Source: Aestuariivirga litoralis (GTDB taxonomy: Bacteria > Pseudomonadota > Alphaproteobacteria > Rhizobiales > Aestuariivirgaceae). Taken from it: a stretch of DNA of 64,000 nt. Made by a program: the position numbers and the translations under genes. The DNA is taken from NCBI RefSeq assembly GCF_003234965.1, contig NZ_QKVK01000002.1:558001-622000 (forward strand), written 5' to 3'. Positions 14,903 to 23,099 of this stretch are shown in pieces; position 1 is the first letter of the stretch, and the number at the start of each line of letters is the position of its first letter. The notes under the pieces are model-generated. The model saw nothing but the letters and a program-made list of their open reading frames with translations. It was not told the origin of the DNA and did no database searches.

Positions 14903-17662
14903 TCAGGCTCCGTACCAGGAGGGCTTGCGACCGGCGCTGTTGACCCGGCGCTTGGCTGAGTAGCGGATCAGCTTTTCGGCCACGTCATTGTCGGCGACCA
15001 TCTGGAAGGACTGCTCACCAAGGCTCAGCACCACGGGCCGTCCTGTGGCAGCACCAGGCGCCATGACAGAAGGTGGCGCCACGCTGACGGGACCGCCCAG
15101 CGTGAAGCCGGGGAAGCCATCCCTAACGACAGGCCCGGCGCTGAGGCCGTTGATGGCGCGCAGGAAGTCGACGCCGTACTTCCGCACCGCAGCGGCCCGG
15201 ATGATGAACTCGCCGTTCGACAGCCAGGCCGGAATGGAGTCACTGGTTGCACTCCCCGCTCCCCGCACATAGCCGCCGGAGGCATATTTGGATCCACTGC
15301 TGCTGCTCGCCTGGGCCCGGAGACGGGCCGCCTCAGCAACGGCGCGCTGCAGGGCCGCGATGATGGCAGCGATCTGGCGCTGGATGGCGGCTCCTGCGGC
15401 GGCGACGGCATTGCCCACAGCCGAGAAGCCGACCTGGACGATGGATTGAAAGCTCCCGGCGATTTCCCTGATCCGGGCTTGCGCGTTGACGAAGGGCTGG
15501 ACCAGGGCCGCAGCAAGGGCCTCGGCGCCTGCGACGTCGCCGGCAATGTCTGTTGCCGTGGCAATGGCATCCCGAATGGCGGCGGCACTCTGCGCGACCG
15601 TCTGGCTCGCTCCAGACCAGGCCGAGACGACGAGGTTGGCCACGCCGGAGAAGGCGGAATAGGCGGTATCGACGATGCCTTGCCAGATGGGGGCCAAGGC
15701 CATGGCGACCCCCGAGGCGGCTTCGGTGATCGCACCCCAGGTCTGCGAGGCGGCCATAAGAAGACCTTCACGCGCGAGCGCCACCGAGCTGGTGATGCCG
15801 GACCAGGTATCGCTCGCCACCGTGATGAGGCCCAGCCGGGCGTCCGCCGCGATGGTGGTGAGCCCGGTCCAGAGGTCACTGTAGGCGAGCTTCAGCCCAT
15901 CGAAGGCGGTGGTTGCGGCCGTGATCAACCCGGCCCAGGTGTCGGTGAACATGGTCTTCACGCCCTCGATGGCTGAGGCTGTCACCGCCTTGATGCCATC
16001 CCAGGCAGCGGAGAAGGCCGTTTCGAGGAAGGCAAAGGCTGCCTTGGCGCCGGCGACGATGTCGTCCCAGAAGGCATAAAGCAGTGCGCCTAGCGCCACC
16101 ACGCCCACGGCGATGAGCCCGCCGGGGCTGAGAAACATCGCAAGCTGCGGCAAAACGGAGAGAAGTGCCCGCACACCCGTGGCCAGCACCGGCCAGAAAC
16201 CAGCGATCACCTTCCCCAGCGGCGCGATGAGCGCCAACACGTCGAACACGAGCCGCAGCGAGTTGACGCCCAACCCCAGCACCGAGAACAGCAGCCTGAA
16301 CCCGCCCGCGAGCTGCGTGACGGCCGCCACGATCAGCAACTGGTCGCCCGAGAGGTTAGTGCCGAAGATCCGGTTGATCTGCTCGGCCACCGGCTGGGCG
16401 TACTGGCGGATTGTCTGGAACGCCGGGACCAGCACATTGTCGAAAAGGTCTTTGGCCGCCGCACCCGCGCTGACAAGCCCGTCACGGAGATCGACGATCC
16501 ACTGGTTATGAACGGCGGCATCTGGCCCACCGGTCGCCATGGTGATGAGGTCCTGGACGATGGACACGAACTTCGCCGCCGCGCCGGTGATGAAGGCGTT
16601 GATAGCGGCCGAGTTGTCTGCAATGGCGCCGAGGATCGCGTCGGAGGCCTTGGTGATGCCCGGCGCGATCAGCGAGGTGAAGACGTTGCGGTACTGGCCG
16701 AAGAGGAAGCCGATGACGGCCAGCTCATCGCCTGCGGCATCGGCCGCCTTCACCCCTTCATTGGTAACGAGCGCGTTGAAAGACTTGAGGATCCCCTTGT
16801 AGTTCTCGATCGCCTTGCCGCCCTGGTTCAGGAACGGGATCAGCTTCGGCCCGAGCTTGGGGCCGAGGAGATCAATCGCCAGCTGCGTCTTCTCCGCCCC
16901 GTCCTTCATGCCGGCGAAGGCCGTGGCGATGGTCTTCAGCACATCCGCCGGAATGAGCTTGGTGCCGGGTGGGACACCGGCCTTGGCCAGCACCGTGCTC
17001 AGGGCCTTCGCCTTGTCGGAGAGCTTGTCGGTGGCCTTTCCGGCGCTGTCACTTCCCGACATGATGCCGCGGTAGATCTTGACGCCGTTCTGCTCGGCGA
17101 CTGTGAAGCTGTTTCCGAGCTTCACCATGCCGTTATAGGCGCCGGTCGTGTTCAGTTCGTTCAGCGTATCGCTCAAGGAGGCGATGGCCTTGACGAAGTC
17201 CCCGGCGCCGACCCCCGCCTGCACACCGGCATACTGGAAGGCCTGCAGGTCCTCCGAAGCAATGCCGAGCGATTCCGAGAGATCGTTCAGCTGGCCGAGG
17301 CTGTCGAGGCTGCCCTTGAGAAAGACACCGGCACCGTAGGCCGCTCCGCTGAGTGTCGCCGTGAAGATGCCTATGCGCGCAGCCGAGGAATGGAAGGCGC
17401 CCGAGATGTTGCCGAGGCTCTTGCCGACCCGGCCGAAACTATCGGCCACCTTGGAGCCTGCAGCCTGGAGGCCGGCGAACTGGGCCTTGAGATTGGCAAA
17501 CGCCGAACCGAAGGATTTGCCGACGCTGACATTCCTGAAGGCGGCCTCGAGCTTCCTCGCTGCCGCCTCGCCCTCATCGCCCATCTTCCTGAGCATGGCG
17601 ACGATCTCGTCGCCGCCTTCCAGCGCAATCGACTGGTTGATGACATTGCGTCCGCGGGCCAT
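14903..17662 (-). CDS. Tail tape measure protein
   Basis: This 919-residue protein is the longest phage product. It sets tail length and probably passes into the host membrane on DNA entry. An N-terminal helical region (about 1-110) is followed by hydrophobic helices near residues 450-540 (GLIAVGVVALGALLYAF), five tandem 22-residue units with Trp at position 3 (residues 552-661), and an Ala-rich helix. The C-terminal SIPAWLSNGEFIIRA with GGYVRG is a common tape-measure end. With about 1.5 angstroms per helical residue, a tail near 130-140 nm would be expected. Confidence 0.9.
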   Translation of the reverse strand: MARGRNVINQSIALEGGDEIVAMLRKMGDEGEAAARKLEAAFRNVSVGKSFGSAFANLKAQFAGLQAAGSKVADSFGRVGKSLGNISGAFHSSAARIGIFTATLSGAAYGAGVFLKGSLDSLGQLNDLSESLGIASEDLQAFQYAGVQAGVGAGDFVKAIASLSDTLNELNTTGAYNGMVKLGNSFTVAEQNGVKIYRGIMSGSDSAGKATDKLSDKAKALSTVLAKAGVPPGTKLIPADVLKTIATAFAGMKDGAEKTQLAIDLLGPKLGPKLIPFLNQGGKAIENYKGILKSFNALVTNEGVKAADAAGDELAVIGFLFGQYRNVFTSLIAPGITKASDAILGAIADNSAAINAFITGAAAKFVSIVQDLITMATGGPDAAVHNQWIVDLRDGLVSAGAAAKDLFDNVLVPAFQTIRQYAQPVAEQINRIFGTNLSGDQLLIVAAVTQLAGGFRLLFSVLGLGVNSLRLVFDVLALIAPLGKVIAGFWPVLATGVRALLSVLPQLAMFLSPGGLIAVGVVALGALLYAFWDDIVAGAKAAFAFLETAFSAAWDGIKAVTASAIEGVKTMFTDTWAGLITAATTAFDGLKLAYSDLWTGLTTIAADARLGLITVASDTWSGITSSVALAREGLLMAASQTWGAITEAASGVAMALAPIWQGIVDTAYSAFSGVANLVVSAWSGASQTVAQSAAAIRDAIATATDIAGDVAGAEALAAALVQPFVNAQARIREIAGSFQSIVQVGFSAVGNAVAAAGAAIQRQIAAIIAALQRAVAEAARLRAQASSSSGSKYASGGYVRGAGSATSDSIPAWLSNGEFIIRAAAVRKYGVDFLRAINGLSAGPVVRDGFPGFTLGGPVSVAPPSVMAPGAATGRPVVLSLGEQSFQMVADNDVAEKLIRYSAKRRVNSAGRKPSWYGA
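15680..16009 (-). repeat. Five tandem 22-codon repeats in the tape measure gene
   Basis: Units begin at 16009, 15943, 15877, 15811 and 15745 (minus strand), each 66 bases. The encoded units read AAWDGIKAV, DTWAGLITA, DLWTGLTTI, DTWSGITSS and QTWGAITEA at their starts, with Trp always third. The DNA has diverged, so these are old repeats held by protein constraint. Confidence 0.8.
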
Positions 17663-17734
17663 ACGTTCACCTCTTCTTTAGGGGGACCGGCTTTGCTGAA
17701 CGGCGCGGCGAATCGTTTGTGAGGAGTACCAGGG

Positions 17735-17959
17735 GTGAACGTGATCAACTTCGAGGACAGGATCGTGGCACGTTTGGCAAAGAAGGCGGCAGCCTACGGC
17801 ATGGATGTTGTCCGCGAGCCCGCCGGCACCTGGGCGCTGGTCGCGTGGGGGTTCAGGACACCGGAACTCTCAGGCGTCTCGCTGCGGGAGATCGAGGCTG
17901 ATCTCGACTCCTGCGCGGAACTGGAGTTTCAGTTTCACACCGAGATGAACGACGCATAA
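17735..17959 (+). CDS. Small plus-strand protein inside the leftward tail operon
   Basis: The 74-residue product MNVINFEDRIVARLAKK is encoded opposite to all neighbours, starting at GTG 17735 with GAGGAG upstream. Its last 25 bases overlap the 3' end of the convergent 210-residue gene. It has an amphipathic N-terminal helix and an acidic C-terminus (LREIEADLDSCAELEF). I do not recognise it. A separately transcribed gene inside a structural operon is typical of phage 'morons' expressed from the lysogen. Confidence 0.6.
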   Translation: MNVINFEDRIVARLAKKAAAYGMDVVREPAGTWALVAWGFRTPELSGVSLREIEADLDSCAELEFQFHTEMNDA

Positions 17960-18567
17960 AGCTGAGGCAACCGGTCGCTCGCGCTGCGCACGATCGCACT
18001 GATGTTCAGCTTCTTGCGGATCGACACGCTGTCCACTCCGACGAAGACCGGCACGGACACGAACGGACCCTCTCCTCGCCCACCTGAGCGGAAGCGGGCG
18101 AGGCTGATCTTCGTCATGTTCTTCCCCTTCTTCGCCTTGGCCACGAGCAGCGGTCGCTTGCCGGGGCGCTTCACAAAGGAAAGTGGGCCAATGCTTTTCC
18201 GGAACAGTTCCGGCGTCATGGGTTTCCGGCCATAGCGCTGCGGCGTTGAGGGAAGTGCGAGCCACAGGCGAGGCCGGCCGCGGATAGTGACGCCTTCCTC
18301 GAATACCCCGGCATAGGGGATCTTGTGATAGATATGCGCCGTCGCGTTGAGGCTGTTGCGCCCTTGCGGATAGATATCCACCCGCAGCGCCTTGACGAAG
18401 CCCGCCCCCAGGCCGGCTGCAGCGATGTCGGCCCGTCCCTCCGCCTTCACGATGGCGCCCGCTGCAGCAATGGCTCGCTGGGCAGCTTCCGCCATCGGGG
18501 CATAGCGGGCGCGGAAGGCCGCTTCGAAGCTTCCCTGCTCATAGCGGTAGCGAAACCGTGCAGTCAT
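17935..18567 (-). CDS. Phage tail-completion-like protein (DUF6441-like)
   Basis: The 210-residue protein has an N-terminal helical part, then IYHKIPYAGVFEEGVTIRGRPRLWLAL near residues 78-105, a pattern I associate with DUF6441 and HK97 gp10-like proteins. Basic stretches GKRPLLVAKAKKGKN follow. It lies between the tail chaperones and the tape measure, slightly later than gp10 usually does. Its ATG overlaps the stop of the chaperone frameshift product, so it is coupled. The fold assignment is tentative. Confidence 0.55.
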   Translation of the reverse strand: MTARFRYRYEQGSFEAAFRARYAPMAEAAQRAIAAAGAIVKAEGRADIAAAGLGAGFVKALRVDIYPQGRNSLNATAHIYHKIPYAGVFEEGVTIRGRPRLWLALPSTPQRYGRKPMTPELFRKSIGPLSFVKRPGKRPLLVAKAKKGKNMTKISLARFRSGGRGEGPFVSVPVFVGVDSVSIRKKLNISAIVRSASDRLPQLYASFISV

Positions 18568-18842
18568 TCGCGGGTGAGCTCCTTGTGCTGGCGGCGGATT
18601 TCCTTGGCGTCACCCCGGGCCGCGAGAGCCGAAATGGAGAGTGCCTGGGCAGCCTCCCTCCCCAAACGCCGGTGTACGAGCTTCAGGAAGCCGGCAATCC
18701 GCCGCGGCGTGTAGCTCCACACGGAAGTCGGCGCGTGCCCGGCCGCGATCAGTTCTTCGATGCCGGCAGCGAGGTCGTAGCCAGCGTCGCGGAAGCGCCC
18801 CCGGCGAGGAGGCCCAACCGGGAGAGCCTTTCCACCAAAGGG
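18564..18842 (-). CDS. Frameshift extension (T part) of the tail assembly chaperone
   Basis: A minus-strand frame in the -1 register from 18842 to the stop at 18564 has no usable start codon of its own. It encodes a protein-like C-terminal domain of about 90 residues containing RDAGYDLAAGIEELIAAG, SVWSYTPRRIAGFLKL and IRRQHKELTRE. It overlaps the last 94 bases of the upstream chaperone gene. A CCCTTTG heptamer at the start of the overlap would join the two into a product of about 200 residues. This mirrors gpG-gpGT of lambda, where a few percent of ribosomes shift between tail tube and tape measure genes. Confidence 0.7.
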   Translation of the reverse strand, partial: PFGGKALPVGPPRRGRFRDAGYDLAAGIEELIAAGHAPTSVWSYTPRRIAGFLKLVHRRLGREAAQALSISALAARGDAKEIRRQHKELTRE

Positions 18843-19165
18843 CCAAGACCCCGCGGCATAGTGAGTTCGACGATGGCAGCCAGCAGGTCGGCTTGCTCCT
18901 CGAGGGTCAGGTTGTCGGCCGCCTTTTCGGCCTGGGCGTCACCCGGAGCTCCCGTCCCCGCTGCGATGATGGCGGCAATCACGTCACCACCGAGCTTCAG
19001 AAGCTCCTCCAGAGCGACCTCGCGACCAGTCATCAGAGCCCGCAGCTCCGGAAACCGCGCCAGGAGGGAGGCGATCCCACGGGCCGAAACACCTGTGATG
19101 GTGATGTCCTGCCCGCGAATAGAGACGGACGAGGTAATGGGCGCAATGTCGACCAGTCCGACCAT
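18749..19165 (-). CDS. Tail assembly chaperone, short form (G-like)
   Basis: The 138-residue protein starts at ATG 19165, overlapping the tail tube stop by one base (TAATG). It is helical, with EVALEELLKLGGDVIAAIIAAG near residue 50 and NLTLEEQADLLAAIVEL near residue 86. Position between tail tube and tape measure is the classical place of the G chaperone. Its last 28 codons downstream of CCCTTTG would be replaced in the frameshifted form. Confidence 0.7.
   Translation of the reverse strand: MVGLVDIAPITSSVSIRGQDITITGVSARGIASLLARFPELRALMTGREVALEELLKLGGDVIAAIIAAGTGAPGDAQAEKAADNLTLEEQADLLAAIVELTMPRGLGPLVERLSRLGLLAGGASATLATTSLPASKN
18836..18842 (-). other. Probable -1 ribosomal frameshift slippery site
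   Basis: On the minus strand the heptamer C-CCT-TTG is in register with the chaperone frame, giving X-XXY-YYZ; slipping one base back yields CCC-TTT. It lies exactly where the start-less -1 frame opens. No downstream pseudoknot was worked out. Confidence 0.65.
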
Positions 19166-19665
19166 TAGACGGTCTCCAGGTCGGTAATGGTGCCGAAGGA
19201 GCCGGAAACCGCCGCACACTCTCCGGTCAGTTCCAGCGTCCCCCACTCGTCCGAGATCAGGCTGATGGACGACGACGGTATGAAATCTACCGCATGGAAC
19301 AGCCATTCGTACTTGGGCCCGATGTCATTGGTGCCGGTGAACTTGATGGCACCCGAGACGCTGCTCTGGTCGAAGATCTGGATGACGTCGGCCCCCGACA
19401 CGACGGCAGAGCTGCCGAGAACTGCCATCTTGAGGTTGTCGACGGTCCATTCGTCCAAAACGAGCCTCAGGGTGCCGCTCTTCTGGATCACCACCGACTT
19501 GTCCTTGAAGCGAACACCTGTGCGGGACGAGAAGTGATCGAGCTTCTCGATCTCGGGCGTGAACTCGAATTCGGTGCAGTTCCCCATGTCTGCAAAGGAC
19601 GTGGCACCCGTCTTCTTGAAGGACACGAGGCCCTTGCCCACGGTGTAATTGTCAATCGAGGCCAT
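19165..19665 (-). CDS. Major tail tube protein
   Basis: The 166-residue protein begins MASIDNYTVGKGLVSFKK and is a beta-rich single domain (TEFEFTPEIEKLDHFSS, WGTLELTGECAAVSG near the end). Size, composition and position between the tail terminator and the chaperones fit the tube subunit of long-tailed, non-contractile phages. The one-base overlap with the chaperone start makes expression coupled. Assignment relies on features and order rather than a catalytic motif. Confidence 0.7.
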   Translation of the reverse strand: MASIDNYTVGKGLVSFKKTGATSFADMGNCTEFEFTPEIEKLDHFSSRTGVRFKDKSVVIQKSGTLRLVLDEWTVDNLKMAVLGSSAVVSGADVIQIFDQSSVSGAIKFTGTNDIGPKYEWLFHAVDFIPSSSISLISDEWGTLELTGECAAVSGSFGTITDLETV

Positions 19666-19707
19666 GACGACCCTCCATTTTTGAAGCGTTCAGGTTCGAG
19701 AGAAGGT

Positions 19708-20151
19708 TCAGAGCTCTTCCGGCCGGAGCACGTAGGCGAAGGAGAAGGACACGCCCATCTCGCCTTCCATGCTGCGGCCGCGGGCGAGAGCGGTGGCACA
19801 GCCCTCGTAGCGGACGTCACCGTTCGTACCAACGATACTGCCGAGCTGGGCGTCGGTAAGAACCGCCTTCACGAAGCGAGCACGCAGGATATTGATGGCG
19901 TTTCCGAGATCTTCGGGCTTCGCACCCAGCAGGATGTAGATCTCCGGGGTCATCGCCACGCGGCGGGGTGCCCTTGATGACCGGGACACGGGATCTGCAT
20001 CGTCGGCCGCCTCGTCCGCATCGAGGATCACGATGGCCGGGCGCTGCTTCTCGCTGATCTCGTCCCTGTTGCGGAAGGCCGACGTGACGCCTTCGATGCC
20101 CCGGGCAATCTCGAGGAGCCGCATCAGTATCAACTCGCGGCGGTCGGTCAT
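19708..20151 (-). CDS. Tail terminator-like protein
   Basis: The 147-residue protein starts MTDRRELILMRLLEIARGIEGV and carries a PAIVILDADEAAD segment and a C-terminal VSFSFAYVLRPEEL. This pattern fits the gpU-type tail terminator/minor tail family that caps the tail tube and joins it to the head. It lies one gene before the tail tube, as expected. It overlaps the preceding connector gene by four bases. Confidence 0.6.
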   Translation of the reverse strand: MTDRRELILMRLLEIARGIEGVTSAFRNRDEISEKQRPAIVILDADEAADDADPVSRSSRAPRRVAMTPEIYILLGAKPEDLGNAINILRARFVKAVLTDAQLGSIVGTNGDVRYEGCATALARGRSMEGEMGVSFSFAYVLRPEEL

Positions 20152-20498
20152 GCCTCGTCCTCGATCAGGATCAGATAAAGCTCGCCATCGGCCTCGCCGG
20201 TGGGTGCGGGCTTCGGCATGGTTGCATTGACCCTCCAGATCTTGCCGTTGAGCTCGAGCGCGGCATCCTCGAGATCATCCCGGGAGAGCCCCCGCTCTCT
20301 GAGTTCCGGCATGCGGACGACAGCGGCCGGCCGGATGGTCTTCACATCGATGCCGGAGCCCTCGGTTACCTCGATCCCCGACGTGCAGTCGATGGCGCGA
20401 ATGTCGAAGGCGTCGGAATAGAGGTAGCGGATAACGGCATCAGTGCCGAAACTGGCATAGAGTGGGTCATAGAGGATCGCAATGTAGTCCATCGTCAT
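20148..20498 (-). CDS. Head-tail connector-like protein
   Basis: The 116-residue protein (MDYIAILYDPLYASFGTDAV at the start, GELYLILIEDEA at the end) is a small beta-rich protein whose layout, LNGKIWRVNATMP included, resembles the stopper or head-tail joining proteins of lambdoid and Gifsy-2 type phages. It is placed before the tail terminator and overlaps both neighbours by four bases. Family name uncertain. Confidence 0.55.
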   Translation of the reverse strand: MTMDYIAILYDPLYASFGTDAVIRYLYSDAFDIRAIDCTSGIEVTEGSGIDVKTIRPAAVVRMPELRERGLSRDDLEDAALELNGKIWRVNATMPKPAPTGEADGELYLILIEDEA

Positions 20499-20770
20499 TC
20501 GACCACCACGGCCGTCACGGCGTCCCGTGCTACCTGCGCGGCCTCTTCCGCTTCCACCGCCATGACGATCGCCTTGATGTTATCGATCGAGAACTGCCGC
20601 ACCCGTGCGAGAAGCTCGGCTCCGGTCATCTCCCTGGCGACCATGGTCTCTTCGCCCGTCTCAGGGTCGGTGACGGCTTCCACGACGGGACCGAACTGCT
20701 TACGCAGCGCATGGCGGATGCGGTCCATGTGTTCGTCAGCAACAGCGAACTCAATGGTGAAGGTGGCCAT
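20495..20770 (-). CDS. Small phage protein, head-tail region
   Basis: The 91-residue protein starts MATFTIEFAVADEHMDRI at ATG 20770; the frame is open upstream but only as a shadow of the previous gene. It has an N-terminal beta strand and a mostly helical remainder with an Ala/Val-rich end (EAAQVARDAVTAVVVE). Function unknown. It overlaps the connector gene by four bases and is therefore in the same translational chain. Confidence 0.55.
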   Translation of the reverse strand: MATFTIEFAVADEHMDRIRHALRKQFGPVVEAVTDPETGEETMVAREMTGAELLARVRQFSIDNIKAIVMAVEAEEAAQVARDAVTAVVVE

Positions 20771-20781
20771 GGCAATGATCC

Positions 20782-21594
20782 TCAGTAGTTGGTCCTGACC
20801 CAGCTGGTGCCGTTCCAGACCTTGAGGGGCTTCTGCACCCAGGCTGTCCCGTTCCAGTGCTTGACGGGCTTCGCTGCCCAATTGCTGCCAGTGTAATGTT
20901 TGATGCGGCCAAGTGCCGGTCGCAGCGCCAGCGTTGCAGCACACCAGGATGCACCGCTGCCGCCCGCCGAGGCAGTCATGGTCCCGGGGTCCTGGGCAAT
21001 GCCCCCTGCCACATTGAGCTTGTAGCAACCGCCAACACCCGATCCGCGGGTGCCGCCCTGGCTGCTCAGCGTGCCGCCCGCCGTATATCCCGCCGCCGCC
21101 GAGAATGTCCCGGCATTGGTTGCCGCCATCAGTGATACAGCGACTATGGCCGCACCCGTGGTCACGGGTGTGATCGCCGGGGGATTGCCGGTGCTGCTGC
21201 CGGTACCGGTAGCGGTCGTCACGGTGGCATCGAGTGGTGCACTTGGGTCGACGCCGCGGAACACCATCATCAGGCCGCAACTGCCGTTTGCCGAACTGCC
21301 GGAACTGTTGATGCTGATGAAGCTCGGCACGGACCCCGTGGTGAGCATCCAGGCGACCGACATGTTGGCGTCATTCGTGCCGTTGGCATAGAGGTCCGCC
21401 ACTTCCGTGAACCCCGGAGAAGCCACCCCCGGGTCAGCGTTTGCGGTCGAGGCCCAACCCGAGGCGATGACCAGAAGGTCACCGATCTGGGCAGCTGTTC
21501 CGATGCCACCGGTCAGGCTGCCGGTATAGAGGGCGTAGGCGGAGCCCGAGACGGGGTCTGCCCCGGTGATGTAGCCAACGAACTCGATCGCCAT
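20782..21594 (-). CDS. Phage appendage protein with C-terminal Trp repeats
   Basis: The 270-residue protein is low in charge and rich in Gly, Ala, Ser and Thr, with DPSAPLDATVTTATGTGSS near the centre. The last 40 residues hold three copies of a short unit: KHYTGSNWAAKP, KHWNGTAWVQKP and KVWNGTSWVRTNY. Such Trp/Gly units resemble short carbohydrate- or peptide-binding repeats at phage tips. It abuts the upstream fibre-like gene by one base. Whether it decorates the head or tail is not settled by the sequence. Confidence 0.6.
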   Translation of the reverse strand: MAIEFVGYITGADPVSGSAYALYTGSLTGGIGTAAQIGDLLVIASGWASTANADPGVASPGFTEVADLYANGTNDANMSVAWMLTTGSVPSFISINSSGSSANGSCGLMMVFRGVDPSAPLDATVTTATGTGSSTGNPPAITPVTTGAAIVAVSLMAATNAGTFSAAAGYTAGGTLSSQGGTRGSGVGGCYKLNVAGGIAQDPGTMTASAGGSGASWCAATLALRPALGRIKHYTGSNWAAKPVKHWNGTAWVQKPLKVWNGTSWVRTNY

Positions 21595-23060
21595 CAGTTG
21601 GTGTCCACCCAGAGGTCCCCGACGGCAGGGCTTGCCGGCGCAGTGGTGCCGACCGCAATGCCCAGATTGGTGCGTGCGCCCCCTTTGGTGGTCGAACCAG
21701 TGCCGCCATTGGCGAGTGCGAGCGTTCCGGCGACCGTGACGGCGCCACCCGTGGCGCTTGCCGGAGTAAGGCCGGTCGTGCCGAAGCTGATCGAGGTAAC
21801 GGCGGAGGTTACGTAGGCGCTGGTATCGAGTGCCCAGGTATTGGTGGCCGTCTTCCTCAGAAGCCCCGAGGTTCCGGCGAGCGCCTCGATCGCGTCAAGA
21901 TCCGCACTCCAGGCCTGGGTGAGGGATCCAATGCCCAGCGAGGTGAGATAGGTCGATGTATCCAGCGTCCAGCTGTTGGCGGCAGTCTTCTTCAGAAGTC
22001 CTGATGTTCCGGAAAGTGCTGCTATCGCATCCAGGTCCCCGTCCCAGGCCTGGAACATCGTGCCGATATTGGCGATGTTCGAGGCCCACCTGGTCGCCGT
22101 CGCCCCGTAGAGCACCAGTGTATCACCGACCGGCAGACTGATGGGCGTGTCATTCGCCAGGACGTCGATCGCATGGCCGGTCGCCGGATAGACGTTGACA
22201 GGGTTGGTGCCCCGGTTTGTCACCATGACCATGCGGCCCGCCCCGGGGCTCGGCAACGTGACACCGGACGGGTTCAGCGCCGTGGTCGTAATGGTGTGAA
22301 AGTCCTGAAGGGCCGAAAGGTTCACGGAACCTTGCGTGGAAGCGCCCGCGGTAACAGCAGTATTGGTGTCGAAGAAGGGGCTTCTGAGCAAAGGATAGCT
22401 CAGCTGCGGGCTGGCGTTCAGGACCGCGGCACCCGCACCGGAGAAACTGGTCGCACCCGCAAAGCTTGCCTGCCAGGCGGAGGCGGCATTGCTCACGTTC
22501 GAAACGCAGGTGACCCGCAGCACGATCCCCGACCCGCTGGCGGTGATGGCTGAATTGGTGGAGGTATTGATGTACTGGTTCCACCCTTGGGCCGCGATGA
22601 ATGTATAGGTGGCGCCCAAGGGGATCGTGGCGGTATCGGGCAGCAGGAAGGTTGGCTGGTAGCCGGAGCCCGTCAGCAGATGGTTACGTGTGCTTGCCGC
22701 GGTGAGCGTGATGGTGGTGCCGGAGCCATGGATCGTCCAGCCATCGAGGCTGGAGATGGCCGCAATCGCCGAGGTCTGGCCCGTACCGCCATTGGCAAGT
22801 GGCAGGGTGCCCGAGACCTTGGTGGCAAGGTTCACGGCCCCGTTGTCGATGGTCCAGGTCGCACCCGAGACGGTGATATCGCCCTTGTCGCCATCGGTGA
22901 CACCGGTTCCGACTTCGATGATCGAGGCGGTCCCGTTGTCCTTCTTGATGTAGAGCTTGCCGTCGAATGTATTGATGGCGATCTCGCCCAGGGCGAGGTC
23001 TGCCGTGGTCGGCACCTTGCTGGCGACCGCTGACCGCTTCATGCGTACCGTGTTTGCCAT
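21594..23060 (-). CDS. Fibre-like appendage protein
   Basis: The 488-residue protein has an N-terminal segment MANTVRMKRSAVASKVPT with LALGEIAINTFDGKLYIKK, a pattern shared by many phage fibres and by the next gene upstream. Repetitive beta-rich sequence follows, including LANGGTG twice and SGLLKKTAANSWTLDTS with a second near copy (SGLLRKTATNTWALDTS). The C-terminus NLGIAVGTTAPASPAVGDLWVDTN has a phrase common in tail fibres. It should trimerise. It overlaps the 270-residue gene by one base. Confidence 0.7.
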   Translation of the reverse strand: MANTVRMKRSAVASKVPTTADLALGEIAINTFDGKLYIKKDNGTASIIEVGTGVTDGDKGDITVSGATWTIDNGAVNLATKVSGTLPLANGGTGQTSAIAAISSLDGWTIHGSGTTITLTAASTRNHLLTGSGYQPTFLLPDTATIPLGATYTFIAAQGWNQYINTSTNSAITASGSGIVLRVTCVSNVSNAASAWQASFAGATSFSGAGAAVLNASPQLSYPLLRSPFFDTNTAVTAGASTQGSVNLSALQDFHTITTTALNPSGVTLPSPGAGRMVMVTNRGTNPVNVYPATGHAIDVLANDTPISLPVGDTLVLYGATATRWASNIANIGTMFQAWDGDLDAIAALSGTSGLLKKTAANSWTLDTSTYLTSLGIGSLTQAWSADLDAIEALAGTSGLLRKTATNTWALDTSAYVTSAVTSISFGTTGLTPASATGGAVTVAGTLALANGGTGSTTKGGARTNLGIAVGTTAPASPAVGDLWVDTN

Positions 23061-23099
23061 GTGGCTCCCCAGAGGCGGCTATGTAGCCGGGGTCATTCG

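Noticed and set aside
18610-18846. 78-codon frame overlapping the tail chaperone end
   Set aside because: Arg/Pro/His-rich composition of a shadow frame; the real coding signal there is the -1 frame reached by frameshift.
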